A stretch of DNA of 64,000 nt, taken from the NCBI GenBank assembly GCA_016234485.1, contig JACRBL010000013.1, positions 39,411-103,410 of the forward strand, written 5' to 3'. The position numbers were made by a program, and so were the translations under genes. Below, piece by piece: positions 40,779 through 48,629 of this stretch. Within the stretch, counting starts at the first letter, position 1. Each line of letters begins with the position of its first letter. The notes beneath the pieces are model-generated. The model ran no database searches. It saw only the letters and a program-made list of their open reading frames with translations, and was not told the DNA's origin. Origin of the DNA: Chloroflexota bacterium. GTDB taxonomy: Bacteria; Chloroflexota; Anaerolineae; Anaerolineales; Villigracilaceae.

Positions 40779-43175
40779 CTATCCCACCGCCACAAACTTC
40801 CCCTTCCCCACAGGGAAGGTCGTACCGAACAGGATTGGGGAGCCAGAATCCGCGTAACTGTAGACAGGCCACATCAATACGTCGCCGCGCTCGAGGCGCT
40901 CGTGCGAGACGCCCGCGTAGATGGGAGTCAACGCCGCGATCTCTTTCATGATCTCGCCCGCGGTGGCATACATCCAGGCGGCGTAGGAGCCGTCGGGGGC
41001 GCGCCCGCTCAAGGTCAGGATGCGACGCGCCAAGTCCGAGATCACTTGCCAGCCAGGCCGCGCTTCACCTTGCGGTTCGATCGCCTTCCGCACCAGTTGA
41101 ATCCGTCGCTCGGTGTTGGTGTACGTCCCCGACTTTTCCGCAAAACTGACGCCAGGCAGGAGCACGTCGGCGTAATGCGAACCCTCGGACGCCATCACGT
41201 CGCACACGGCCACGAACTCGCAGTTTTCCAGGGCGTGGCGGGTGAGCATGCCCGTCTCGTCCGACCAGAGATTTCCGCCGATGACGAAGAGCGCCTTCAA
41301 CGCGCCTTGTTCCGCCGCGTACATCATTTCGGGCGCGGAAAGGCCAGGCCGCGATGGCAGTTCCGTTCCCCATGCCGTTTCGAATTTTTTATGCGATTGT
41401 TTTTCGGCCACGGGCTGGTAACCCGAATAATACGCGGGCAGGCCGCCCATATCGAAGGCGCCTTGCGAATTGTTCTGGCTTCGCAACGGCGCCAGCCCGC
41501 CGCCCGATACGCCGAGATTGCCGAGCATCAATTGCAGGTTGGCCAGGTTCCGCACCGCGTCCGCGTTGGCGCCCTGGTGTGAAATATCCGCCCCCCACAC
41601 CACCGAGCACGGACGGTTCGCAGCGATGACCTGCGCGGCCTGTTTCATTTTTTCGACGGGCACGCGGGTCGCCTGCGAAACATGCGCCAGATCAACCTTT
41701 TCAATGGCCGCCTTCAGTTCATCGAATCCCTGCGTGCGTTCCTGAATGAATTTCGAATCCATCCAGCCGTTATCCAAGATGATCTTCATCAACCCGTTGA
41801 GCAACGCGCTCTCGGAGCCGCGTTTGTAGCGCATCGCAAGCGTGGCATATTCTTCGATGTTGTAAAAGATGGGGCTGGCCGTGATCAGTTTGGCCTTGCG
41901 CCGCAACACCGCCTGACGGATGCGCGTCCCAAAGACGGGATGATTCTCGGTGATGTTCGAGCCGATGACCAAAATGGATCGCGCGTTGTTGGCGATGTCG
42001 TCCATCGAATTCGACATGGCCGCGAGTCCCAGCGAGCCGATCAAGCCATCCACGATACTGCCGCGGATCATGTGCGCGCCGCAATCAATGTTGTTCGTTC
42101 CCATCACCTGGCGCGCCAGTTTGTTCATCAGGTAATTTTCTTCATTGAACGATTTCGCCGATGTCAACAAGCCGACGCTTTCGCCGCCGTGACGTTCGCG
42201 CGTGGACGCGAGTTTTTTCGCCACGATGTTCAGCGCGGTCTCCCAATCCGCTTCCACCCACGGACCTCGGTTGGCGGGGCGCGGCGTTCCTTCGAGCAGA
42301 TACTTGCGGACGCGCGGCCGCCTCAGCCGATTCTCGGAGTGGATGAAGTCGTAGCCGTAGCGTCCCTTCAAACAAAGATGGTCGCCATTGACAGGCGCCT
42401 TCGCGTTCGAATCCACCGAGATGACGCGCTCCCCCATCCCGTCATTTTTGATGTTCAGATAGAGTTGACAGCCCACCCCGCAATACGGACAGATGGCCGT
42501 CACCGTTCGGTCGGGATGTCCCAACTTGACCGACATGCGGTTATCCAACGCACCCGTTGGGCAGTGCGCCACACACGCGCCGCACGACTCACAACGCGAC
42601 TGGAGCATGGACGAATCCGCGCCCGCCACGATGCGAAGGTCGTAGCCGCGATAGGCCTGTGTCCAGACGAAACGTCCCTGCACTTCGGCGCAGGCGCGTA
42701 CGCAACGCGTACACATGATGCACTTGTTCTTGTCCACCCAGATGTATGGATTCGGGTCGCTGTCTATCTGGCGGAACGGCTCATGCGCCATGGCCTTCTT
42801 CATATCAATGCCATAGTAGTTGACCCAATACGCGAACTGCGAATCCAACTCGGGCTTAAGCGCGCCGTTGGTCTTTTTGTAGCCCGCATCGTAGAAGCGC
42901 ACCAGCAGGAGTTCCAGGATGGTTTTGCGGTAGCGCGTGAGCGCGGGGCTTTCGGTCTGCACCACCATCCCAGGCGAGACGAGCATGGTGCAGGCCGTGG
43001 CAGGCAGGCGCATGCCTTGAATATCCACAGAACACAGACGACACCCGCCGTAGGGCGTCAGGTCTTTGTGATGGCATAACGTCGGGATGACGATGCCCGC
43101 CTGTTCCGCGGCTTGCAAGACGGTGGTATTTTCCTTGACTTCCAGGGTTTGACCATTGATCGTTAAACTAATCAT
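40779..43175 (-). CDS. formate-dehydrogenase/NuoG-like molybdopterin-family subunit with degenerate active site
   Basis: A 798-residue protein. The N-terminal [2Fe-2S] domain has CHHKDLTPYGGCRLC and CTM. Next come CIMCTRCVRAC and CESCGACVAHCP ferredoxin motifs, then the CPYCGVGC cluster and a molybdopterin oxidoreductase domain. The segment that reads DCCARV(U/C)HGPS in formate dehydrogenases is DCGAHMIRGS here, so the catalytic Sec/Cys is Ile370 and the His is Arg371. The His-Cys3 motif expected near residue 105 is absent. The protein stops at GKGKFVAVG, before the C-terminal molydopterin-binding domain. It is therefore probably an electron wire, not a formate dehydrogenase. The ATG at 43175 has AAGGA upstream. 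It is last in the hyf-nuoEF-like operon. Confidence 0.85.
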   Translation of the reverse strand: MISLTINGQTLEVKENTTVLQAAEQAGIVIPTLCHHKDLTPYGGCRLCSVDIQGMRLPATACTMLVSPGMVVQTESPALTRYRKTILELLLVRFYDAGYKKTNGALKPELDSQFAYWVNYYGIDMKKAMAHEPFRQIDSDPNPYIWVDKNKCIMCTRCVRACAEVQGRFVWTQAYRGYDLRIVAGADSSMLQSRCESCGACVAHCPTGALDNRMSVKLGHPDRTVTAICPYCGVGCQLYLNIKNDGMGERVISVDSNAKAPVNGDHLCLKGRYGYDFIHSENRLRRPRVRKYLLEGTPRPANRGPWVEADWETALNIVAKKLASTRERHGGESVGLLTSAKSFNEENYLMNKLARQVMGTNNIDCGAHMIRGSIVDGLIGSLGLAAMSNSMDDIANNARSILVIGSNITENHPVFGTRIRQAVLRRKAKLITASPIFYNIEEYATLAMRYKRGSESALLNGLMKIILDNGWMDSKFIQERTQGFDELKAAIEKVDLAHVSQATRVPVEKMKQAAQVIAANRPCSVVWGADISHQGANADAVRNLANLQLMLGNLGVSGGGLAPLRSQNNSQGAFDMGGLPAYYSGYQPVAEKQSHKKFETAWGTELPSRPGLSAPEMMYAAEQGALKALFVIGGNLWSDETGMLTRHALENCEFVAVCDVMASEGSHYADVLLPGVSFAEKSGTYTNTERRIQLVRKAIEPQGEARPGWQVISDLARRILTLSGRAPDGSYAAWMYATAGEIMKEIAALTPIYAGVSHERLERGDVLMWPVYSYADSGSPILFGTTFPVGKGKFVAVG

Positions 43176-43201
43176 GGTTGTTATCCTTTTTCTTCTCAAT
43201 G

Positions 43202-43305
43202 TTCGCGAGCAGTTGAACTGCGAGCCCGCCAGCAGTGCAACTGCTGGCAAACGGTTGGTACCGCAAGATTTATCTTGCGAGAGTCGCAACATGAATGTTG
43301 CGGTA
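43202..43305. repeat. family D copy 3 plus two further hairpins
   Basis: The GCGAGCAGTTGAACTGCGAG and GCCAGCAGTGCAACTGCTGGC hairpins are followed by CGCAAGA-TTTA-TCTTGCG and CGCAACAT-GA-ATGTTGCG, framed by GGTACCG and GCGGTAC. The structure fills the spacer between the NuoF-like and FDH-like genes. Confidence 0.7.
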
Positions 43306-43321
43306 CTGATAGATTCAACGG

Positions 43322-44962
43322 CTACGCAACTGCCGCCAATTCCTTGATCGGACAAACGCCCGTCGGGCAGACGTGGTCAACGATGTGCGCTTCCACTTCC
43401 GCGCGGAAATATTTCAGGATGTCGCGCAGGGCGGTGGCGGCGGTCTGGCCGAGGCCGCAGTTCGAGACTTCGGACATGGCTTCGGAGATCTTCTGCATCA
43501 GGTCAAAATCATCGAGCGAGCCGCGTCCCTCCGAGATCTGGCTGATGATTTCGTAAAGGCGCAACGTGCCGATACGGCAGGGCGTACATTTTCCGCAACA
43601 CTCGTTACGGAAGAAACGCAGGATCACCTTCGCCAGATCCACCACGCAGGTATCTTCGTCACAGACGAGCAACGCGCCCGAGCCGAGGGACACGCCCGCG
43701 TTGCGGAACGCGTCGAAGTCGAGCGGCGTGTCCTGCAAACTGGCAGGGACGATCGTCCCGCTCGATCCGCCCGTTTGCACGAGTTTGAGCGCCTTGTCGT
43801 TCTTCATCCCTTTGCCGTAAATGTCAATTACTTCGCGCAGGGTAATGCCCATCGGCGCTTCGATCACGCCCGTGAAGTTGACGTTGCCCAAAATGGTGTA
43901 AACCTTCGTGCCCGTGCTCTTCGGCGAACCGACTTCGCGATACCACATCGCGCCGTTGCGGATGATGGCTGGCATGCTGGCAAGCGTCTCCACGTTGTTG
44001 ACGACCGTCGGCTTGCCGTAGAGTCCGTACGTGGTCGGGTACGGCGGACGGGCGCGCGGCATGCCGCGTTTGCCCTCCAGCGATTCGATCAGCGCGGTCT
44101 CTTCGCCGCAAATGTACGCGCCCGCGCCCGCGTGCGGATGAATGTGGAAACTGAAATCCGTCCCGAAAATATGCTCGCCCAACATGCCGTGTTTCTCCGC
44201 TTCGGCAATGGCATGTTCGATGCGTTTATACGCCAATGGATATTCGCCGCGAATGTAGATGAAACCTTCGTGCGCGTTGATGGCGTAGCCCGCGATGGTC
44301 ATCGCTTCGATGATGCTGAACGGATCGCCCTCGATGATGAGGCGGTCTTTGAACGTGCCAGGCTCGCTCTCGTCCGCGTTGCAGATCACGTACTTAGGAC
44401 TGCCTGGCGTGGCCGCCACGAAACTCCATTTGCGCCCCGTCGGGAAGCCTGCGCCGCCGCGTCCCTGCAGACCCGACTTCTCCACCTCCGCGATCACTTC
44501 CGCGGGAGTCATCTTGGTCAGCGCCTTGCCGAGCGCCTGATAGCCGTCGTAAAGAATATAGTCTTCGATGCTGGCGGGGTTCACCACGCCCGCCCGTTCC
44601 AGCACGATGCGTTTTTGCACGGGCAACGCGCCGCGGCGTCCACGCATCCAGCCGATCTCGGGAGCCATCTCGCGCATCATCGCCAACAGGCCAGGGACGA
44701 TGTTGCCCTTGTGGAGATGCTCCTCCACGATGGTGTGCACGTCCTCCACCGTCACGGGTCCGTACACCGCCGCGTCGGGGTAGACGATGACGGTGGGCTT
44801 CTCGCCGTGCATGCCCGCGTCACGGATGGTCGTCACGGTGATCTGGTCGGAGAGGCCAAACTCGTCGATCTCCTCCAGAAAGGCGTGGAAGACATCCTGC
44901 GCGCCGCGCGCCAGGCTTTCATCATCGGCTGAAACAAGAACCATCGAACGGATAATTTTCAT
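43322..44962 (-). CDS. NuoF/HydB-like flavoprotein subunit
   Basis: A 546-residue NADH-binding flavoprotein. Residues 1-90 are a thioredoxin-like domain without cysteines, so the extra [2Fe-2S] cluster found in HydB-type proteins is missing. The FMN/NADH core follows with GLQGRGGAGFPTGRKW (near 167) and GAGAYICGEETALIESLEG. An SLBB domain comes next, and the [4Fe-4S] motif is CCGKCTPCRIGT with the fourth Cys in SNCGLGQ. The tail ends CPTGVCP. GAGGTG precedes the ATG. With the NuoE-like and FDH/NuoG-like partners it would form an NAD(P)H-reacting module attached to the Hyf hydrogenase. Confidence 0.9.
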   Translation of the reverse strand: MKIIRSMVLVSADDESLARGAQDVFHAFLEEIDEFGLSDQITVTTIRDAGMHGEKPTVIVYPDAAVYGPVTVEDVHTIVEEHLHKGNIVPGLLAMMREMAPEIGWMRGRRGALPVQKRIVLERAGVVNPASIEDYILYDGYQALGKALTKMTPAEVIAEVEKSGLQGRGGAGFPTGRKWSFVAATPGSPKYVICNADESEPGTFKDRLIIEGDPFSIIEAMTIAGYAINAHEGFIYIRGEYPLAYKRIEHAIAEAEKHGMLGEHIFGTDFSFHIHPHAGAGAYICGEETALIESLEGKRGMPRARPPYPTTYGLYGKPTVVNNVETLASMPAIIRNGAMWYREVGSPKSTGTKVYTILGNVNFTGVIEAPMGITLREVIDIYGKGMKNDKALKLVQTGGSSGTIVPASLQDTPLDFDAFRNAGVSLGSGALLVCDEDTCVVDLAKVILRFFRNECCGKCTPCRIGTLRLYEIISQISEGRGSLDDFDLMQKISEAMSEVSNCGLGQTAATALRDILKYFRAEVEAHIVDHVCPTGVCPIKELAAVA

Positions 44963-45005
44963 CTTTCACCTCTTCTCGACAAAGAGCCGCTTCATCCTGA
45001 ACCCG

Positions 45006-45509
45006 TTACTGGTACTTCGCCAAAATCTCTGGCACCCGCTCGGGCGTGACGTTGCCGTACAGGTCATCGTCCACGAGGAAGACGGGGCCAACGCTGCAGA
45101 CGCCGATGCAACTCGTCGTGAGCAGAGACCACTTTCGGTCCGCGCTGGTTTCGCCAGGTTGGAGTCCCAACTCGCGCTGTAACGTGTCGAACACTTCGCG
45201 TCCGCCCTCCACGTGACAGGGCGCGCTCTCGCAGAATCGGATCACATGCCTGCCGAGCGGTTCGAGCGAGAACATCTGATAAAAGCTCGCGGCAGAATAC
45301 AGGTGACTATCCGCGACGAAGACGCCCTCCTGCTTTTGCTGTGCCTGAATGTGACGGCGGATCTCAGGCAGCGCCGCGGCGGGAATGTATCCCAGCGCGC
45401 GGTTGATCTCGCTCAGAATCGGAATGACCGCGTCGCGCGTCGAGCCAAGCTCGTCCATCACCTTCGTCACCAAACTGGCGATATCCAAATCCTTGACTTC
45501 GGGTTCCAT
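45006..45509 (-). CDS. NuoE/HydC-like [2Fe-2S] subunit
   Basis: A 167-residue thioredoxin-fold ferredoxin of the 24-kDa complex I subunit family. The four ligands are visible as CESAPC (near residue 94) and SCIGVC (near 136). The helical N-terminal domain LSEINRALGYIP is typical. It works with the NuoF-like subunit in NAD(P)H oxidation or reduction. AGGAG lies eight bases before the ATG. The 43-base gap to the NuoF-like gene and the common strand indicate one operon. Confidence 0.92.
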   Translation of the reverse strand: MEPEVKDLDIASLVTKVMDELGSTRDAVIPILSEINRALGYIPAAALPEIRRHIQAQQKQEGVFVADSHLYSAASFYQMFSLEPLGRHVIRFCESAPCHVEGGREVFDTLQRELGLQPGETSADRKWSLLTTSCIGVCSVGPVFLVDDDLYGNVTPERVPEILAKYQ

Positions 45510-45543
45510 AAAAATTTCTCCTGTTTCGTCACTCTTCCATGTC

Positions 45544-45630
45544 CGTCATTGCGAGCGTTCTTTGCGAAGCAATCCCCTCGTACTGTCGGGAGATTGCTTC
45601 GTCGGGAAGATCGCCCTCCTCGCAATGACG
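45544..45630. repeat. family A palindromic repeat, copy 7
   Basis: CGTCATTGCGAGCGTTC...GATTGCTTCGTCGGGAAG...CTCGCAATGACG, between the NuoE-like and HndB-like genes. Confidence 0.85.
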
Positions 45631-45641
45631 GCTGGCTAAAT

Positions 45642-46028
45642 TCAAATCGTCGGGAACGGCGTGGCGTCAATGACGTAATCTTCGACGACCTTCCCATCCA
45701 GGACATGCTCGCGCACAATGCGTTTCACCGCGTCGACGGTGACGCGTCCATATGTGACCTTGGGCTGGTCGCCGATCACGACTTCGAGAATCGGCTCGTG
45801 GTGGCACAGACCGATGCAACCCGTCTCTGACACAACCGCGCCATCGAGATGGTCGGCCTTCACCTGCGCTTTGACGGCTTGCAACACATCCAGCGCGCCC
45901 GCCGCGATTCCGCAACTGCCGAGCGTGACGATCAATTCCACTTTGCCCGCGCTGGCCTTGCGGCGCTTCTCTTCAATGATCTGCTCGCGAAATTTTTTCA
46001 GGTCTTCAAGTGATTGAATTTTTTTCAT
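45642..46028 (-). CDS. HndB-like (2Fe-2S) thioredoxin-fold protein
   Basis: A 128-residue protein of the HndB/thioredoxin-like ferredoxin family, found with NADP-reducing and electron-bifurcating hydrogenases. Cysteines are in LGSCGIAAGA (near residue 37) and ETGCIGLCHHEP (near 72), as in HndB. A basic helical N-terminus (KFREQIIEEKRRKA) precedes the fold. The ATG at 46028 is chosen; a GTG at 46034 is possible. Its presence next to NuoE/NuoF-like genes makes the module resemble NAD(P)-linked hydrogenases. Confidence 0.85.
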   Translation of the reverse strand: MKKIQSLEDLKKFREQIIEEKRRKASAGKVELIVTLGSCGIAAGALDVLQAVKAQVKADHLDGAVVSETGCIGLCHHEPILEVVIGDQPKVTYGRVTVDAVKRIVREHVLDGKVVEDYVIDATPFPTI

Positions 46029-46036
46029 AGTCACAG

Positions 46037-46116
46037 TTCCTCAACGCGAATATCGCGAATGGGCGAATGACGCAAATTTATTTTTTTATTCGCGGCATTC
46101 GCGGCATTCGCGTTAA
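46037..46116. repeat. iterated-word palindrome (GCGAAT/ATTCGC type)
   Basis: GCGAATATCGCGAATGGGCG is mirrored by ATTCGCGGCATTCGCG and GCATTCGCG around an AT-rich centre. It lies between hycI and the HndB-like gene. Confidence 0.65.
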
Positions 46117-46146
46117 AAATTGGCCGATTGCTCACACCAACACAGA

Positions 46147-46602
46147 TCACGACAAAGTCTCCCATGTAGCATCATCCCGTTTCAGGGATTCGTAGATCCG
46201 CGTCACGGCCTTCTGCACTTCGGGGAAAACGGGATAACCAAATGCCACAACGCGCGGCTGGACTCCCAGCAACTCCACTTTGGGGACGAATTCCTGCAAC
46301 GAAAGCATCAAATACGTGAGCGGAAGCGTGTGCGTCGTCATGATGAACGGGTCATCCACGCGGGTCGGGTCAATGAGGCGGACATCGCCAGGCTCCAATC
46401 CCATCTCGGCCGCGTCCACGATCAACGCGTGGTCGGGATTCATTTCGCGGATGCGCCACAGGTAACTTTCGGGCGCGTTGCCGCCGTCGAGCAAGTCCCA
46501 GCCTTCGAGCGGCTTGCTCTCGATCATGCGCGCCAGTAGAGGGCCGACCGCGTCATCGCCCATCATTTCGTTGCCAACCGTCACAACCAGTTTCTTTTTC
46601 AT
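46147..46602 (-). CDS. hycI: hydrogenase 3-type maturation protease HycI
   Basis: A 151-residue Ni-dependent endopeptidase that processes the large subunit of group 4 hydrogenases. VTVGNEMMGDDAVGP at the N-terminus carries the first acidic ligand, VDAAEMGLEPG the second, and TTHTLPLTYLM the conserved His. Its ATG overlaps the hycH stop (ATGA), so it is coupled to that gene. The substrate should be the HyfG-like large subunit in the same operon; it differs clearly from the protease at 39244 that serves the MvhA-like enzyme. Confidence 0.9.
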   Translation of the reverse strand: MKKKLVVTVGNEMMGDDAVGPLLARMIESKPLEGWDLLDGGNAPESYLWRIREMNPDHALIVDAAEMGLEPGDVRLIDPTRVDDPFIMTTHTLPLTYLMLSLQEFVPKVELLGVQPRVVAFGYPVFPEVQKAVTRIYESLKRDDATWETLS

Positions 46603-47003
46603 TGGCGCATCTTCACCATCAAATACAAGGCAGGCTCGGCGTTGATCTGATCCAAATAGTGGACAAACCGCGCCGTCCATTCTTTTTCGTCCGCGTTCAT
46701 TGTGGACATGGACGCGTCCAGCATGGACTTCAATCCGCTGACATGACTTTGATTGATCTCGATCTCGTCAAAGGCCAGCGCGCCTTCCAACTTGCGACGC
46801 CCCTCTCCTTCGGGCAGGCGGGACAGCCACTTCCCGAACGCCTCCGCAGGGACGGCCATCAGCTCGTCGAAGCAGTCCATTACGCCCACGTGATGCCCGA
46901 TCGCCAGCGAGTAATACACAATCTGACGGGCATCCTCGGGGACACTCTGCTGGTTGCTGACGACTTTTCGTCCGAGTTGGTAGAAGACGATTTGCGGTTC
47001 CAA
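46599..47003 (-). CDS. hycH: formate hydrogenlyase maturation protein HycH
   Basis: A 134-residue maturation factor of the HycH family, needed for large-subunit maturation of hydrogenase 3. The segment RQIVYYSLAIGHHVGVMDC and the C-terminal ALYLMVK are nearly the same as in E. coli HycH, and the length is equal (136). The start is TTG at 47003, preceded by AAAGGAA, since no ATG fits. It overlaps hycI. Its presence supports a Hyc/Hyf-type (group 4a) hydrogenase rather than an Ech or Mbh enzyme. Confidence 0.92.
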   Translation of the reverse strand: MEPQIVFYQLGRKVVSNQQSVPEDARQIVYYSLAIGHHVGVMDCFDELMAVPAEAFGKWLSRLPEGEGRRKLEGALAFDEIEINQSHVSGLKSMLDASMSTMNADEKEWTARFVHYLDQINAEPALYLMVKMRQ

Positions 47004-47019
47004 TGGTTTCCTTTGTTCT

Positions 47020-47177
47020 CGTCATTGCGAGGAGGGCGCTCTTCCCGATGAAGCAATCTCCTGGTCGTGCGCGGGGATTGCTTCGCTCTGTTGGTCTCGA
47101 TACGCTCGCACACCTGCCCTGGCGGGCGGTGCCAGGGAAGAACGCTCGCTACTCGACCAACTTCGCTCGCAATGACG
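47020..47177. repeat. family A palindromic repeat, copy 8, with nested insert
   Basis: A 158-base copy. The usual arms (GTCATTGCGAGG...GCTCGCAATGACG) enclose extra sequence that includes a 27-base element at 47111-47137. The same 27 bases occur inverted at 50414-50440 and 52874-52900. It lies between hyfI and hycH. Confidence 0.8.
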
Positions 47178-47188
47178 ATGCACGAGTT

Positions 47189-47971
47189 TTACGCTTTACG
47201 CATTAGATAAATCTCACTCAATCGTCCAAAGATCTCCGTCAAACGCGAATCGTCTTTTTGCGCGAGAAAATTTTGGATATTGCGTTCGATGTCCGAAGCG
47301 GGAGCCTTCAACAGGTTCAGGAAAGAATCGGCAATCTGCTGGCCGTGCCAGTAGCCAGCCATCCGTCGGGACTCGCGCTCCACGTCCACGCGCAAATCCA
47401 ACGGCAGTTCGGGGTGACGCGGTTGGACGCGTTCGTCCTCCCCCTCCACGTGATGCGTCGCCTTGAGTTTTTGACTCAGGATTCCCAACGCCATCGCGAA
47501 GCCGAAGATGGTGGCGGGCGGCGTGGGCGGACAGCCAGGGATGTACGCGTCGATCGGGATGACCTGATCCGCGCCGCCCCAGACGCAATAGAGGTCGTGG
47601 AAGATCCCGCCCGAGGAGCCGCACGCGCCATACGCCACGCAGACCTTCGGATCGGGCGCGGCGTGATAGGCGCGCAACGCGGGGACGCGCATCGAGCGCG
47701 TCATCGAACCCGTGTAGAGGAGGATGTCGGCGTGACGCGGCGAAGAGACGACCTTGATGCCGAAGCGTTCGGCGTCGAAGATCGGCGTGATAGCCGCGAA
47801 GATCTCGATTTCGCAACCGTTGCATCCGCCACAGTCCACGCGGTAGACGAAGATCGAGCGGCGGATGTCGTGCAGGAGCGCGCCCTTCAACGCCGCGGTC
47901 TGATCGTCCATGTGGATAGCATACTGGGTCTCGCCCATCAGGGTGTCGCGTCGCTTGTAATCGGTGACCAT
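47189..47971 (-). CDS. hyfI: HyfI/HycG-like hydrogenase small subunit
   Basis: A 260-residue NuoB-type Fe-S subunit of the group 4a hydrogenase. The [4Fe-4S] ligands are in DCGGCNGCE (near residue 48), GACGSSGG (near 117) and PGCPPTP (near 147). The C-terminal 80 residues are a family extension rich in charged helices. The ATG at 47971 overlaps the hyfH stop by one base (TAATG). It relays electrons from the ferredoxin subunit to the HyfG active site at the membrane interface. Confidence 0.9.
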   Translation of the reverse strand: MVTDYKRRDTLMGETQYAIHMDDQTAALKGALLHDIRRSIFVYRVDCGGCNGCEIEIFAAITPIFDAERFGIKVVSSPRHADILLYTGSMTRSMRVPALRAYHAAPDPKVCVAYGACGSSGGIFHDLYCVWGGADQVIPIDAYIPGCPPTPPATIFGFAMALGILSQKLKATHHVEGEDERVQPRHPELPLDLRVDVERESRRMAGYWHGQQIADSFLNLLKAPASDIERNIQNFLAQKDDSRLTEIFGRLSEIYLMRKA

Positions 47972-48507
47972 TAGACTGCCTCCTGATTCAGCGCAACCAG
48001 TTTGACGATATCGTTCTTCCGCCTGCAAGTGGGACACATCGCCAACAGCGCGCCGCGCTCCGCGAGTTCATCGCCCGTCACGCCCGATTGTTCGAGCAGG
48101 GCAAGGACGTAGGTCAACTCTTTGGCGGGCGCGAACAACACGCCGCAACGCGTGCAGGCGGCCAACCTGTAATCGGCCTGCTCGTAGAGATCGGCCTTGT
48201 TCATCACCGCCAATTCAAAGTCGTGGCTGAGCGAGATGGCGCGCGTCGGGCAGACCTCCTCACAGCGTCCGCAATAGATGCATCGCCCGTAGAAGATCTG
48301 CCAGGTGATGATGCCTTCGTCCAGATTGGTCGTCATCGTCAACGCGTTGGGCGGACAGGCCACCGCGCACGCGCCGCAGGCGATGCACTGCGCGGGGTCA
48401 TGTTGCGGACGGCCGCGGAACCCAGGCGTCAAATCCACCGCCACAAAGGGATACGGGACAGTGGCCTCGCCAACTTTCAAGACTTCACGGAGTAATTTGA
48501 AAGGCAT
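47971..48507 (-). CDS. hyfH: HyfH/HycF-like ferredoxin subunit
   Basis: A 178-residue two-cluster ferredoxin (NuoI-type) of the hydrogenase. The motifs are CIACGACAVACP (near residue 41) and CIYCGRCEEVCP (near 76). A C-terminal zinc-ribbon-like pair, CTRCG (near 118) and CPTCRRK (near 158), is also found in HycF. GGAG precedes the ATG at 48507. The stop overlaps hyfI by one base. It links the small subunit to the electron-input module. Confidence 0.92.
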   Translation of the reverse strand: MPFKLLREVLKVGEATVPYPFVAVDLTPGFRGRPQHDPAQCIACGACAVACPPNALTMTTNLDEGIITWQIFYGRCIYCGRCEEVCPTRAISLSHDFELAVMNKADLYEQADYRLAACTRCGVLFAPAKELTYVLALLEQSGVTGDELAERGALLAMCPTCRRKNDIVKLVALNQEAV

Positions 48508-48529
48508 GTCAATCTCCTTGCACTCGTTT

Positions 48530-48618
48530 CGTCATTGCGAGGAGGGCACTCTTCCCGACGAAGCAATCTCCTTGCGGGAGTCGGGGATTGCTTCGGGAAG
48601 AACACCCTCGCAATGACG
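48530..48618. repeat. family A palindromic repeat, copy 9
   Basis: CGTCATTGCGAGGAGGGC...GGGATTGCTTCGGGAAG...CTCGCAATGACG, between hyfG and hyfH. Confidence 0.85.
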
Positions 48619-48629
48619 GGCAGGCAAAT

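Noticed and set aside
40779..43175. Selenocysteine UGA in the FDH-like gene
   Set aside because: The catalytic position is an ATC codon (Ile), there is no in-frame TGA, and the reading frame is continuous.
43373..44932. Long plus-strand open frame (519 codons) opposite the NuoF-like gene
   Set aside because: Same reason: composition dominated by Arg, His and Asp, with no domain, while the minus strand encodes an obvious flavoprotein.
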